A stretch of 64,000 nucleotides of DNA from Portunus trituberculatus (lineage: Eukaryota; Arthropoda; Malacostraca; Decapoda; Portunidae): positions 3,807,501-3,871,500 of the forward strand of contig NC_059279.1 in the NCBI RefSeq assembly GCF_017591435.1. The letters run 5' to 3'. The notes under the pieces were generated by a model that did not search any database, was not told the DNA's origin, and was given only the letters and a program-made list of their open reading frames with translations. Of this stretch, positions 28,460 to 40,675 are shown in pieces; within the stretch, counting starts at the first letter, position 1, and each line of letters begins with the position of its first letter. A program made the position numbers and the translations under genes.

Positions 28460-28463
<4 letters not shown>
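28272..28463 (+). repeat. GGCCAGTATTC family, copy 4, (GA)n on both sides
   Basis: Starts gcagtattcacaacg directly after (GA)n and ends aaatatatggttc directly before (GA)n at 28463-28493. Contains ctctcactacgactatttt, tggccacaaaaattatc and ccttatcaatctgtcactag. It is an inverted match to 29632-29826. Confidence 0.85.
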
Positions 28464-28497
<34 letters not shown>

Positions 28498-28559
28498 CAA
28501 ACACAGACAGATCGATAGGTGGACGGAACAGATATATAGAAATACGGACAAGCAGACAA

Positions 28560-28655
28560 ATAAACAGACTGACTGACAGATAGACAGATAGATAGACAAA
28601 TAGACAAACAGGAAAGACAAAACAAACAAGACAGACAGACAGACAGACAGACAAA
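28560..28655. repeat. (GACA)n/(GATA)n array
   Basis: Imperfect GACA and GATA tetranucleotides with a tight GACA run at 28631-28652. Confidence 0.9.
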
Positions 28656-29188
28656 TAAACCTAGGTAGTGTGTTTGTTAGTTTCGACATAGTGAAGTTAG
28701 TTAGAGTTTGTTAGCAGTGGACAGCGTGACATAAAGTTAGCGATGTGTGAGTTAGTCATTTCCAGCACTAAAGTTACTAGCGTGTTTGTTAGTCGATAGC
28801 GCTGCATAAGGCCAAGTGCTCCAGACTGACCAATCAACCTGTAGTGTTAGTTCAGCCACTGCCATGTACACCTCCCGCCTATTACTTGCTATCAATGAGT
28901 GAATTTGGTGGCGAAAGGAGCAAGTGTGCGTCGTGTCACGGTCTGCGTCACATGGCCCGCAAACACACGAGCTAGGTCAAATTACGGATCCCTTTTGTAA
29001 TCCAGCGGTCAGTTCTCATAATGACCTCGTTTAGTGTGTCCAGGGGAGGGGGTATGGAGGGGTTAGGGAGGGACAAGTGGAGGGAAGATGGGGAGGTAAA
29101 GGTGGGAGAGAGAGGGAAAAGGGACGGTTTGGAAGAGTCAGGTGGAGGAAGGAGGATGAAAAGAGGAGTTGAAAGAGAAATGAAAGGA

Positions 29189-29189
<1 letters not shown>

Positions 29190-29251
<62 letters not shown>
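29190..29251. repeat. (GA)n microsatellite
   Basis: About 31 GA units. The 28660-29190 stretch before it shows no gene. Confidence 0.97.
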
Positions 29252-29256
<5 letters not shown>

Positions 29257-29560
29257 AAGAACAGTTGGGAAAGGAGACAATTCATAAGAAAGAGGAGATG
29301 GAAGAGATAAAACGGTGAAAAGAGGGAATAGAAATGAAAGGAAGGGATAAATAAGAAAGGTAAACAAACGCAAGTAATCAGTAAACAAGAATACGAGTGT
29401 TTTGATAAAGAAATAAAGAGAAATCAAGTAAAATAAGTGAAAATTGAAGGTGTAAAGCTGGGGTCCCATTTCTTGAAGAGTTTCAGAGGAGGAGGGAAAG
29501 TGGCAGGTGTTTTAAAAGGCACGAAGAGAAAGTGAGGCAAGGCAAGAGTGAGGTAAAGAC

Positions 29561-29631
<71 letters not shown>

Positions 29632-29634
<3 letters not shown>

Positions 29635-29824
29635 CCATATATTGAAACATTTCTGCCTATACTTGAAGTTATACTAGTTTTTAAAGATGTTTATAAGGTT
29701 CTAGTGACAGATTAATAAAGTTTCTATTTTATCAACAAGAAAAATGCTCGTGAGAACCCGTCTGATCATCTCTGTGGCCTTGGAAAATAGTCGTAGTGAG
29801 AGAGTAAAAGGTTCTGAATACTGG

Positions 29825-29826
<2 letters not shown>
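29632..29826 (-). repeat. GGCCAGTATTC family, copy 5, (CT)n on both sides
   Basis: Reverse complement of copy 4. It runs from gaaccatatattg directly after (CT)n at 29568-29631 to gaatactggcc directly before (CT)n at 29825-29912. On its own strand both borders are (GA)n, exactly as in copy 4. Confidence 0.85.
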
Positions 29827-29912
<86 letters not shown>

Positions 29913-29915
<3 letters not shown>

Positions 29916-31229
29916 CCGCCAATAATAACCTGATATATTTCACTTGGGATTTACCTTCATCGTCGCCTTCATTGATTCAATTTGCCGGAATTCTTGGCAG
30001 TTTCTCTCCTAGTGCGTGTGAACGAGTGGCCCGCGAGGTGACGGTGTGTGGACTGACTTCAAACGAGCAGAGGAGAGGACGAGTCGCTGGTTCCTCCTAT
30101 CCCCCGTTCAATAAGCTTTTGCTCCCCCTTTCCTCTTGTGACTGGCCGGAAAAAGGTGAAGGTAAGGATCCGATTGGGGGAGAAAAGTGAGCGTGGAAGG
30201 ATGTGATTGGCTGAGAACAGGTGAGGGTAATGATCAGCGCGAGGGAAGGAAAAAAGAAAGTTGGGAAGAGAAAGGAATGTCAGGTGAAAAAAAGGCAAGG
30301 AAGAAAGAAAGGAAGGGAAAGTTAGCGTAATGCAGGAAGGGAGGGAAAGAAGTGTTAATGTGAGGTAGGAAAAGGATAAAGAAGGAGGAAAGATAAGGTG
30401 GAAAAGTAATGGAAACGGAGGAAAGGTTTACGTAAGCTTGGAGGGGAATGAGGAGTGATAATGGGGAAAAAGAATAAAAGAATAGAGGAAAGAAAAAGGA
30501 AAAAGATGTCTAAGGAAAATAAAGAAAAGAGGAAAGATAAGATGAGGAAAGAACGAAACAAAAGGATGAGTTAACGTGAAATGGAGAAAGGCAAAACGAG
30601 AATAATAGTAAAGAGAATAAAATGAAAGAGGAGAGGAAAGATAAAAAGACAAAATTAAAAAAGAATAAAGAAAGAAACAACATGTGGGAAAGAAATAATA
30701 GAGAGAAGAGAAATATGAACCAAACATAAAGTGTGGACAGAGAGAAAAAAGAATATAGTAAAAATAGAAAAAAAATGGAAGAAGAATAGAAAAGCAGAAC
30801 GAAAAAAAGAAAAACACTCATTATTTACCATATTTCCAACCTACAGACGAACGAACACAGTAAGACACAAAATAATACGAATAGAGAGAGAGAGAGAGAG
30901 AAAGAGAGCCAGACACTTGTTCTTCCTTTGCAGTACTGGCGCGGCAGTAAGACCTCTATTGCAAAACCTATATAGCTTCTAAGCGAGTCACTCCATCACC
31001 CAGATTACAGCAGAGCAGAGGAGAACTTCGGGGCAGGGGTCGGGTGGGGGAGGGGGACAAGTGGCCACTCCAGCGCTCATAACGTGGCTGTTCGATTCGT
31101 AATGTCCACAGTTTCAGTTATCGATGAGGTCTGTGAAGGATAGGAGGTGGCGGTGCGTGTGCTCAAAAAAAAATTCAATTGTCACAAGCCACGCACGTGA
31201 TAAGACAGGAGTGAACACCGTGATCATTG

Positions 31230-31235
<6 letters not shown>
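29913..31235. other. Non-coding, mostly purine-rich
   Basis: 30,240-30,830 is strongly A/G-rich. 29,913-30,240 and 30,900-31,235 are mixed. No gene or element was recognised. Confidence 0.5.

Positions 31236-31298
<63 letters not shown>
31236..31298. repeat. (GT)n microsatellite
   Basis: About 31 GT units, followed shortly by a small (CT)n run at 31305-31318. The stretch from 31,320 to 32,390 has no supported feature. Confidence 0.97.
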
Positions 31299-31299
<1 letters not shown>

Positions 31300-32394
31300 A
31301 GATTCTCTCTCTCTCTCTCGTGAGTCGTGACCTTCATTTCTGTTTCCCAAGGGATATGAACGAATTGGCGCCTTTTAGATTAAGTCCCTATGTTCTGTTT
31401 CTCTATGATCTGAATTCTGCATTTTTTTTATGGTAAAGAAAAGGAATACAACGGAATGATAAAATGATAGTCTGATAGTGTAAGGCGTGGTGAGTTTGCT
31501 AAAGCAGAGAGAGAGAGAGAGAGAGAAGGGGGGAGGGGAAGGGGGAAGGAGAGGAAAGGAAAAAGGTATGACGTGACTCCCCTCTTAAGCAACCGCTCCC
31601 TTCAAAGGTCGGGAGCGCACTGGCAGTACCTTGCTGGGATGGTAGGCAGCTTATACTTGAGTCTGGCACCGCTCGCATCTCCCTCTCCTCCCTCCCTCCC
31701 TCCCTTCTTCTCTCCCTCCCTAAGTGCAGCTTCTGCTCCTGAGATCCCTTCATCCTTCCTGGAAACTAATCCTGATCATAAAGCAAGAGAAAATGCGAGA
31801 CAACGATAAAAATAATAGAAAAATGCAATTACTTACGATAACCTGAAATATTGCCGGTTTTGTAAGGCAGTAGAGAACACAAGGCACGGATGTATGGAAG
31901 GAAAGGATTGAAGTGGAAGAGAAAAGCCTGGGAAGATAAATATTTAAGGCACAGACGCAAGAGAGCCAAAAAAAATAATAAAAAGACGACGAGGATGAAG
32001 GAGGAGAAGGAGGCACAGGGATGAAGGCAAGACGGAAAGAACGTGAAGATTTTGGTAGTGGACTGAACGGGGTGGGAAAATTTTGACGCAAAGGATGGGA
32101 AGTGGAGGTTTCAGGATGAGAGGGAAGCGGAGTGGAACTGGCGGAAAAGATTGGAAGGATGGAATGGACAGATGAGTTTCCTGTGGGAGGGACGAGGAGG
32201 GTAACTGGAGTGGAATGAGGCGGAAAGATGGTGAGGATGGAATGGAGGAGGGAAAATACTAGGGGTGAAATGGGGGTAAAAGCGAGGTTCGTCCCGGAAT
32301 GGAAGGGGAGATTATAAGAGTGGCGATAAAGTATTAAGCCGATGGTTCGCGGATAAGGAGTTTGTCGCCAAGGTATTATCGTTTTCTTCGTTGG

Positions 32395-33090
32395 TATATG
32401 ACGTTATTTTCACCGAAGTCAATATATGGAAGGTTAAAGATTTTGGAATGCAACGTTGAATACTGTAAAGACTCCCTCCTTTCCTTGTCTGCGTATAACG
32501 TATAACTTTTACCAACATAGACTGGAAAAAGTAGATGAATATGACGCTGAATATTACAATAAGTATCTCGCTTTCTTTTCATTGTACATCGTTATTTTCA
32601 CCGACGTCAATTGGGAAACTGGAAAATGAGAAGAGACGTGATTTTGACTATCTGTAACCAATTCGTTTTGGTCACTGGTGCATAACAACTTTTTTTTATG
32701 CAAGAGAGGAGGACTGGACAGGTGCAACAAAAATATATAGAAAAAAAGGCCCACTCAGTTGTCAGTCTCCTTGTAAAGCGGATAGAATTAGCCAAAGGAT
32801 AGGGACAAATGTCTTGAAACGTCAATATATGGATGCTTAAAATTTTGGAATGCAACGCAATGTAATGGCTCCCTCGTCTCCTTGTCCGTGAATGACGTTT
32901 AACTTTCACCGACGTAGATTAGAAAAAGTAGAGGAATATGGCGTTGAAAATTACAATAACTCTTTCCCTTTCTCTTTTGTATACACCGTTATTTTCACCG
33001 ACGTCAATTGAGAAGCAGAATGAGATGTGATTTTGACTATATCTGCAACCACTTCGCTTTGGTCACTGGTGCATAACAATATTATACCTC
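32395..33090 (+). repeat. ~420 bp direct duplication
   Basis: The block gtcaatatatgga, attttggaatgcaacg, tccttgtc, tgaatatg and gttattttcaccgacgtcaa to tttggtcactggtgcataac occurs at about 32418-32690 and 32822-33080. A separate dispersed repeat (32692-32820) lies between. The sub-motif gttattttcaccga recurs at 32404, 32590, 32988 and 33190. Confidence 0.82.
32692..32820 (+). repeat. Dispersed repeat fragment shared with 42421
   Basis: tttatgcaagagaggagg, aaggcccactcagtt, tctccttgtaaa, agttagccaaa-like and gacaaatgtcttgaaa blocks match 42421-42555 in order. Likely a piece of a non-LTR element; the family is not named. Confidence 0.65.
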
Positions 33091-33337
33091 CACGTCGACC
33101 TGGAGACGTGGAAAAGCTTGAAAATTAGAAGGAAAGGGGCGAAGAACAAGACGCTAATTAATTCCTTCTTTCTCACTGTTGGTATGTGATGTTATTTTCA
33201 CCGACGCCGCTGCAGACGTCTGGAAAGTTCAAAATTAGGAGGGAAATGACACAAATAATGGACGTAAAAGTTAGTAAAGGAAGTCAAGATACCTTAGATG
33301 TGGAAATTATCTGATGCTCTTAACGTAAAAGAGATCA

Positions 33338-33339
33338 AG

Positions 33340-33372
<33 letters not shown>

Positions 33373-33447
33373 TGTAAATTATTCTTCAATTTATAATCAT
33401 CCCTGTTAATATTATACTCAGAACAGCACAGACCATAATTAGCGCCT

Positions 33448-33522
<75 letters not shown>

Positions 33523-33905
33523 GAAATAAGAACGATAATATATATTTACCCGTCTTCCTCCTCTTTCTCTTCCTCTTCTTTCATTTCATCCTTGTCCTTA
33601 GCTTTCTTTCCCTCTTCCTCCTCCTCCCTCCTCCTCCTCCTCCTCCTCCTCCTCCTCCTCCTCCTCCTCCTCCTCCAGGCACAAAGAGGACGCCTTTATC
33701 CTCCGGCCAAGGAAGAGTATTGAGTTATTGTGTTATTAAGAATATGTCGTGTGTCATAGGCGGAGGAGGAGGAGGAGGAGAAGGAGGAGGAGGAGGTGGA
33801 GAAAGAGAATGAGGAGGAGGAAGAAAAAGAAGAAGAAGAAGAAGAAGAAGAAGAAGAGAAGGAGGAGAAGAGGAAAGGGAGAAAGAAGGGTGATGGTTTA
33901 ATGAT

Positions 33906-33968
<63 letters not shown>
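33338..33968. repeat. (GA)n, (CT)n, (CCT)n, (GGA)n and (GAA)n cluster
   Basis: (GA)n at 33338-33367, (CT)n at 33451-33518, (CCT)n at 33615-33675, GGA/GAA at 33760-33870 and (GA)n at 33909-33968. Confidence 0.95.
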
Positions 33969-33971
<3 letters not shown>

Positions 33972-34554
33972 AAAAGTCAAGACGAGCTGCAGGAAATTAA
34001 GGTCGTGAAAGAATAAAAAGAAAGCTTAACGAAAAAAAAAAGTAAAAAAAAAAAAAGAAAACGTTGAATAGAGACAAGTTATTTGGTAAAGAGAAAAAAA
34101 AATGATAAAAAAAAAAGAAAGGAAAAAAACGTAATAGAAAAGATTTAAATACACGAACAAAACAACACAAAATAGAATAAAAAAAGAAAAATCAAGAAAA
34201 AAAAAGAACAGAAGCAAGACGAGAAGAAAAGAAAAAAACAAAAGAAAAAAGAAAACGGATGAAGTTAAATAAAGGAGAAACTACTGTAAACGAAAGGATG
34301 TAACGCTGCGCGGGAAGACAGGCTAGCTAGGACACTGTATAGGCATAGATAGGCAATCTTTTGATGTCCAGCGACGTACGATGAGCTATGAGACGCTGAC
34401 GGAACTTCTAGTAACAGCGAGGCCAAGGAATGCTTTGACACGGAGCGTTTTTCGGAGTCTTAGGAGTGGCCAAGAATCTTTCGAGGGACAATCAGGGAAG
34501 GGAGGCAAAACTAGAGAGGGAAAAAAGACTGAAAGATAGCAAGTTAGGAAACAA
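33969..34554. other. Non-coding A-rich stretch
   Basis: Poly-A-interrupted A/G sequence, then mixed sequence near 34,300-34,500. No gene seen. Confidence 0.5.
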
Positions 34555-35220
34555 GGAAAGAATGGAGTCAAAGTGTTTAGAGACAGAGAAGAAGGAAATA
34601 AAAGATCAAGGCAAGTAAAAAAGAATCAAGGATGAGAGAGAAAGACTAGACAGAAAAAGTGAAAAGGATTGAAAAGAGAATTAATTATGAAAGAAAAAGA
34701 GAGTCAGAGTGTGGTGTTTAGAGACAGAGAAGAAGGAAATAGAAGATAAAGGTAAGTAAAAAGAATCAATGAGGAGAGGATCAAAAGACTATAGAGAGGA
34801 AAACAGGATTGAAAAAGGAGTTTTAAATCAAGAAAGAACGAAAGAATGGAGTTAAAGTGTGTTGTTTAAAGACAGGGAATAAGGAAATAGAAGATAAAGA
34901 CAAATAGAAAGAATGAAGGAGGAGGGGAAAGACTAGAGAGAAAAAAGAAGAATTGAAAAGAGAATTGATTATGAAGAAAGCAAGTCAGGAAAAAAAGGAA
35001 AAAAAAACTAACTCAAAATTTAAAAACATAAAATAAGAAAGATAAAGGCAAGTAAAAAAGAATTAAGGAGAGGAAAGACTAGACAGAAAAAGAAGGGATT
35101 AAAAAGGAGCAAATTGTTAAATAACGAAAGAATTGAGTGAAAGTGTTTGGATAGAGACAGGAAATATGGAAACAGAAGATAAAGGCAAGTAAAAATAGAA
35201 TTAAGGAGAGGAAAGACTAG
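34555..35220 (+). repeat. ~145 bp tandem array, left part
   Basis: Units carry gaaagaatggagtcaaagtg, ttagagacag, aaatagaagataaaggcaag, aagaatcaagga and gaggaaagactag, recurring near 34555, 34697, 34853, 34990 and 35128. The same array resumes at 39205. Confidence 0.82.
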
Positions 35221-36432
35221 GTCAGGGGCTCTCAACCTTTTTATCGTTAAGAATCCCCTGAGTTATAAGACCATCTACCCGAACCCCCAGTATTATCACG
35301 TGGAACATGGAACTCAATATGTAATGGTATTGCAAAAGATTTTATTAGATCGGTCATCTAAGTAGCCCTGGAAATCTTCTCATGATCCCCCCACGGGGTT
35401 TCGCGCTGCCAGGATGGCCACTGTCCATGAGCTAACATCATTAGGTCTCTGACGCTGAAGACGCCTATGCAGAACGGTTTGGTTGGCAATAGACAATCTC
35501 ATTATCAGACTTTGATTTCTAAGTTATGAAAATAAACTCATTTACGGGGCTTCATATGTTCATGGTGTCTTGTAGTCTACTTACTAACCTAGAAGGAAAG
35601 AAAATATCATACTAACTTTGAGTTATCAATTGAGGAAGAAGTAATTTTTGTCCCAGGAATAGAGCTAGATGGTATAAAAAAAAAACACAATGCATAGTTA
35701 TAACCTAACTCTACTATTATAGCGGTTTTTGTCGTAGATACATGTTTAAAAATACTTTACCTATCTTGATATCTCCTTATGTGACAGAAGAATATCCAAA
35801 AATATACGATATGCAGTTGACCATCTTTTCTGTGAAATATTACGATATCTGTTGAATCTGGCAACTTCAACGGGAGTTTGGGTCCTCTCCTAGTGTTTTC
35901 TTACATTTGAAACATTGATATTTACACGTCATTGTGATCAGGAAATAAAGGAAACTAAGTTTGCTTTTTCTAAGAGCATAAAATAGAAAAATTATGTCTA
36001 CAGGTGGCAGTTTATGTATAAGACAAGCAAACCTGTGTGCACTCATCCACTCTATCCAGAAGCTTAACTAATTTTCAAAAGTTCCTAATAGTTACACAAC
36101 TACCATTGGTCTACTGTTTCTATCCAGTTATCTACAAACACGTACACATTCACGGCAGCAACATGCAAAGTACACTAAATACTCCGGAGCAAAGCTGCCT
36201 CACCTTGTTTCATTAATCAGCTAACTCTTGCACACTTTCAGACCAAAGCTATTTTTCATTTACCATCGACGATTTTATATTCGAATCAAAATTTAAACGA
36301 CGATTGAGAACTTTCGGCCTAAAGTTGTTGAGGGCCGTGACGGCCTTGGGCGCCGCACGGGGGAAGGAGGTGGCTGTCGGGTCCGGCCTGGGGCCCAAGG
36401 CAGGAACTGGCTGCAGGTCCTTCTTTTCCTTG

Positions 36433-37730
36433 GTGGCCTCAAGCTTCACTACTAGTCGTCCACTTGCAGCGCCTCACACTAGGCAAGGGTCGCCATAAGC
36501 AAGAGATCAATGTCTACCACTCACCAGATGGTGCCGTGAGGGGCCCTAAAGGGGTGATAAGGGCTCCTTGCATAGAGTCTGGTGGTGAGTGGTGTGTACG
36601 GGTCCCCTGCTTATAATGACACCGGGCTGAACAACTCGCCATGAACGAGGGCACGCTGTGCGCCATGAGCCAGGCACTGACAGTACCAGTGGTCCTTTAC
36701 GTTAGGTTAGGTTAGGTTAGGTTAGGTAAAAAGGACTCACTTCATGACAGTGTTTGGGGAGTGGTGTGTGGCGGGTCATTGCTCATGGCGACCCGTGTGA
36801 GGCATTGCAAGGTTGCATCGTCACTGCTCTCATAACCACGGGACTGGGGTTGACCCTTTCGGGTGAAAAGTTTCGTCCCAGTACCTGTGTAGGTAATAAT
36901 ACTTTGAATCGTTTCGCCATCGCCATCGCCGCATCGTTAGCCTCGATAAACGGATCGTTATCCTCGACAAACACATCTTTACCGTGGACACTGGAATCGC
37001 AACCTGTCGTGGAATCCCATTGTTAACGTGGACTCATTTTCCTTTGCGGCTTCAAGCTCACTGGTTGTCGTCAACTTGCAGCGCCTCACACTAGGCAAGG
37101 GGTCGCCTTAAGCAGTCTGCCGTGTCTACCGTCCACCAGATGATGCCGTGAGGGGCCTTTAAGGGGTGATAAGGGCTCCTTGCATAGAGTCTGGTGGTGA
37201 GTGGTGTGTACGGGACCTCTGCTTATAATGACACCGTGCTGAACAACTCGCCATGAACGAGGGCACGCTGTGCGCCATGCACCAGGCACTGACAATACCA
37301 GTGGTCCTTTACGGGGTGAAAAGGACTCACTGACAGTGTTTGGGGAGTGGTGTGTGGCGGGTCATTGCTCATGGCTACCCGTGTGAGGCGCAGTGAGGTG
37401 GCAGCGTCACTCTCCTCGCACTCAAGGGTCTGGGGTGAACCCTTACGGGGTGAAAGGGTTCGTCTCAGTACCTGTGTAGGCAAGTGAACTTCAATTGCGT
37501 CGCAGTGAGGTGGCAGCGCCACTCTCCTCGCACCTAAGGGTGTGGGTGGACCCTGACGGGGTGAAAGGGTTCATCCCAGTACCGGTGTAGGCAAGTGAAC
37601 TTCAATTGCGGCGCAGGAAGGTGGCAGCGTCACTCTACTCGCACCCAAGGGTCTGGGGTGGACCCTTACGGGGTGAAAGGGTTCGTCCCAGTACCTGTGT
37701 AGGCAAGTGGACTTCAATATTGTGTCGTGA
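36433..37730 (+). repeat. ~610 bp tandem duplication with ~115 bp sub-repeats
   Basis: Copy A (36433-37030) and copy B (37046 onward) share cttgcagcgcctcacactag, tgccgtgaggggcc, ggtgataagggctccttgc, aacaactcgccatgaacg and ggagtggtgtgtggcggg. After about 37390 a ~115 bp unit (gaggtggcagcgtcactct to gtaggcaagtgaacttcaat) recurs three times. 37735-38000 holds a looser atcgtggaaactggaat repeat. Confidence 0.85.
36702..36726 (+). repeat. Interstitial (TTAGG)5
   Basis: Five perfect copies of TTAGG, the usual arthropod telomere unit, inside copy A of the duplication. Copy B has ggggtga at the equivalent place (37313-37319). Confidence 0.9.
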
Positions 37731-39199
37731 AATCGCATCGTGAGAACTGGAACCGCATCGACATCGTGGAAACCCGCATCGTTACCGTGGAAACTGGAAT
37801 TGCATCTTGATCGTGGAAACTCGCATTATTATCGTGGAAACTGGAATAGCATCTTTATCGTGGAATGGCATCGATATTTTGGAAACTCGCATCGCTATCG
37901 AGGAAACTGAAATGGCATTGTTATCTTGGAAACTCGGAGCGCTATCGAGGAATCTGGAATCACATCTTATCATACACACTGTTATCGTGGAAGCTCTCGT
38001 GATCGTCGTTCGTTTCGTTATCTCTGAATTACTTAATTAGTCTTGGTATTATTCTTAGCCTCCGTAATAATAGAGATGTTGGTCATTTTCATCTTATCTC
38101 TTTTACTGTATTTTTTCTCAGGGTATAGTTTAGTGTTCTTCAACCTTTTCTAAGTTCGTGCACCTTTTCGAGAAGCAAGGAGGACTATAAAAGAAATGCA
38201 TCAATATTTGTAATTTTCCCTACTTTAAGACTGAAAATCGATAGATAACATTATTGTATATCTACCTGAAGCTATAGTTTTCGGTCCTAAACAGTCGCTA
38301 TATAGTGCGAAATGTACTATAACAAAATGCCACATCTCAAACACATCAGGCCCGTGTTCCGTCTGAGTGTAATATATTACTATTGTGAATAAATCGTAAT
38401 ACTTTGATTAATGTCAATAGGAGAGGACCCAAACTGTCACATTTTCAGTGTTCGCAGGTTGGTTTAATTCAGGAGTGGGTCAGCATCGTCTCGCGGTACA
38501 GAGTAGTCGTCTCTAAACACTGTATTACGATGTATCTATTGATTTACCATGCTTTTACACATCCCAGTATTTTTCTGTTCTTATTCTACCGTGGTATTTC
38601 TTTATAGTTACTTGAGTTTATACGACTAACATCATAATATAGAGCAAATCATAATTGTCTGGTGTACCAAGATCTTTCACTTCTAGAGACTTAAATACAG
38701 CACGGAACCTTAACACACGTTTCTGCACAGGTTAATTCTTCACAAGGAATGAGTAGAGCAATATTTGTTCGGTTTTCTTTATGAGAAAAAAAGAAAATTA
38801 GCGGCCGAAACAGAAATAGTCCGAGGGTGGTGTAGTGTTTTCATCATCGTGTTCCTGAGCTCTGTCTTGCCATAGCCTGAACATGGTATTCAGTTCAGTT
38901 CAGTTGATAGGCGGAAGTGTAGCCTGGATATCGGCACTTCCTGATGTGTTTTTGGTTTGGGTTTTGTCTGGGTCTGTAGCTGTAATTGATTATTATTTTA
39001 ACCTTTTATTTTATGTTCTCTTATTTTCCAAAAAATTATATATTATTTCTTTATTTTCTTCTATAATAGATTTTTCAAAAAGTAATTTTCCAATGAGGTG
39101 TTCTTCATTTTCTGTGTAAGGACGTTGCCAATTGGGGTGTTTGGATCTTTCATTGGTGTAGGCTGGGCAATGTAGGAGGAAATGTTTATGCCTTTAGTC

Positions 39200-39965
39200 A
39201 CTAGAGAGAAAAAAAAAGGACTGAAAAGGAGTAGATTATGAAAGAACGAAAGAACAGAGTAAGACTGTGTTATTAGAGAAAGGGAATAAAGAAATAGAAG
39301 ATGAAGGTAAGTAAAAAAAAAAAATCAAGGATGAAAGGAAAGACTAGAAAGAAATAAAAAAAAAAGAATGATAAAAAAGTAAATTATGAAAGAACGAAAG
39401 AATAGAGTCAAAGTGTGTTGTTTAGAGAAAGGGAATAAGGAAATAGAAGGTAAAGGGCAAGTAAAAAAAGAATCAAGGAGAAGAGAAAAGACAAGAGAAA
39501 AAAAAAGAATTGAAAAGAGAATTAATTATGAAAGAACGAAAAATTTACTCAAAGCGTGGTGTTTAAAGACAAGGAAAGTATAGGAAATAGAAGATAAAGA
39601 CAAATAAGAAAGAATCAAGGAGGAGAGGAAAGACTATAGAGAAAAAGAGGATTGAAAAGGAGTTATTATGAAAGAACGAAAGAATGGAGTTAAAGTGTGG
39701 TGTTTAGAGACAGGGAAATTATAAGAAATAGAAGATCAAGACAAATAAAAAAAAAATCAAGGAGGAGAGGAAAGACTAGAGAAAAAAAGAGGATTAAAAA
39801 GGAGTTAGTTGTGAAAGAATGAAAAAAGAAAAGAAGCGACTCAAAGTGTGGTATTTAGAGACAGAAAATGAGGAAATGGAAAATGAAGGCAAATAAAAAA
39901 AAGAGTCAAGAAGGAGAGAAAAGACTAGAGAGGAAGAGAGGATTGAAAACAATGAAAGAAAGAAG
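39200..39965 (+). repeat. ~145 bp tandem array, right part
   Basis: Continuation of the 34555-35220 array, with unit starts near 39243, 39392, 39534, 39674 and 39823. Confidence 0.82.
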
Positions 39966-40168
39966 TGAATATGTAAGGTGTAGATAAGGGAAAAGTATAT
40001 TAACAAGACAAGGACAGGGGAAAATGAAGAAAGAGATATGGAGTTTTGTCTAGACCACGCTGGGAGAGGAAAGGAGGGAGGAAAATAGATAAATAAGTAG
40101 ATTAACTGTAATAAAGAAGAGTGGATAAAGTTGAAATTGAAAGGTAGATAATATTGAAGAAAATAATT

Positions 40169-40170
<2 letters not shown>

Positions 40171-40211
<41 letters not shown>

Positions 40212-40601
40212 TTAAGTATAAAAACAACCATATATTCCCTAGATTTTGTATACTTTTATGTAAGACAAGCATCCCTCTTCCTCCTTTTCTTCCTCCTCCT
40301 CCTCCTCCTCCTCCTCCTCCTCCTCCTCCTCCTCCTCCTCCTCCTCCTCCTCCTCCAACTCCTGCTCCTCTCCCTCCTCTTCAGTCTTCAATACCTCCTT
40401 CACCTATGTATAAGTCCACCCAAAGCAGCTCACGTATGCATTCATGTCAAGTAAACGCGCTGCAGTCTTTAGAAAACGTAGGCGTGGTGCTTCCTTGTCA
40501 AGAGGGGAGCGGAGACTTAAGAAAACTTGGCGCTCCTTTTGTTTTTCCAGAGCAGCGCAATCTTTGGAAACTGTAAGTGCTGTTTTTCATCAGCGTGCTG
40601 T

Positions 40602-40649
<48 letters not shown>

Positions 40650-40665
40650 TGTGTGTGTGTGTGTG
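40171..40665. repeat. (GA)n, (CCT)n and (GA)n-(GT)n arrays
   Basis: (GA)n at 40171-40209, (CCT)n at 40291-40355, and (GA)n at 40606-40647 changing to (GT)n, which then borders the SINE. Confidence 0.95.
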
Positions 40666-40675
40666 TTTCACTGTT

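Larger units (their letters stand above)
35221..39199. mobile_element. ~4 kb block interrupting the 145 bp array; class unknown
   Basis: Array sequence stops after gaaagactag (35220) and resumes at actagagagaaaa (39200), so ACTAG is present at both edges like a 5 bp target duplication. The left end starts gtcaggggctctcaacctttt, which resembles hAT-type termini, and a related ttcttcaaccttttct lies at ~38142, but I find no matching inverted end. No transposase or reverse transcriptase frame is visible. It may be a composite of several insertions. Confidence 0.5.

Noticed and set aside
36702..36726. A chromosome end
   Set aside because: Only five TTAGG units, internal to a duplication with sequence continuing on both sides.
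36754..37522. Small frames in the 36.4-37.7 kb duplication
   Set aside because: They overlap on both strands, are not preserved between copies A and B, and show no domain.
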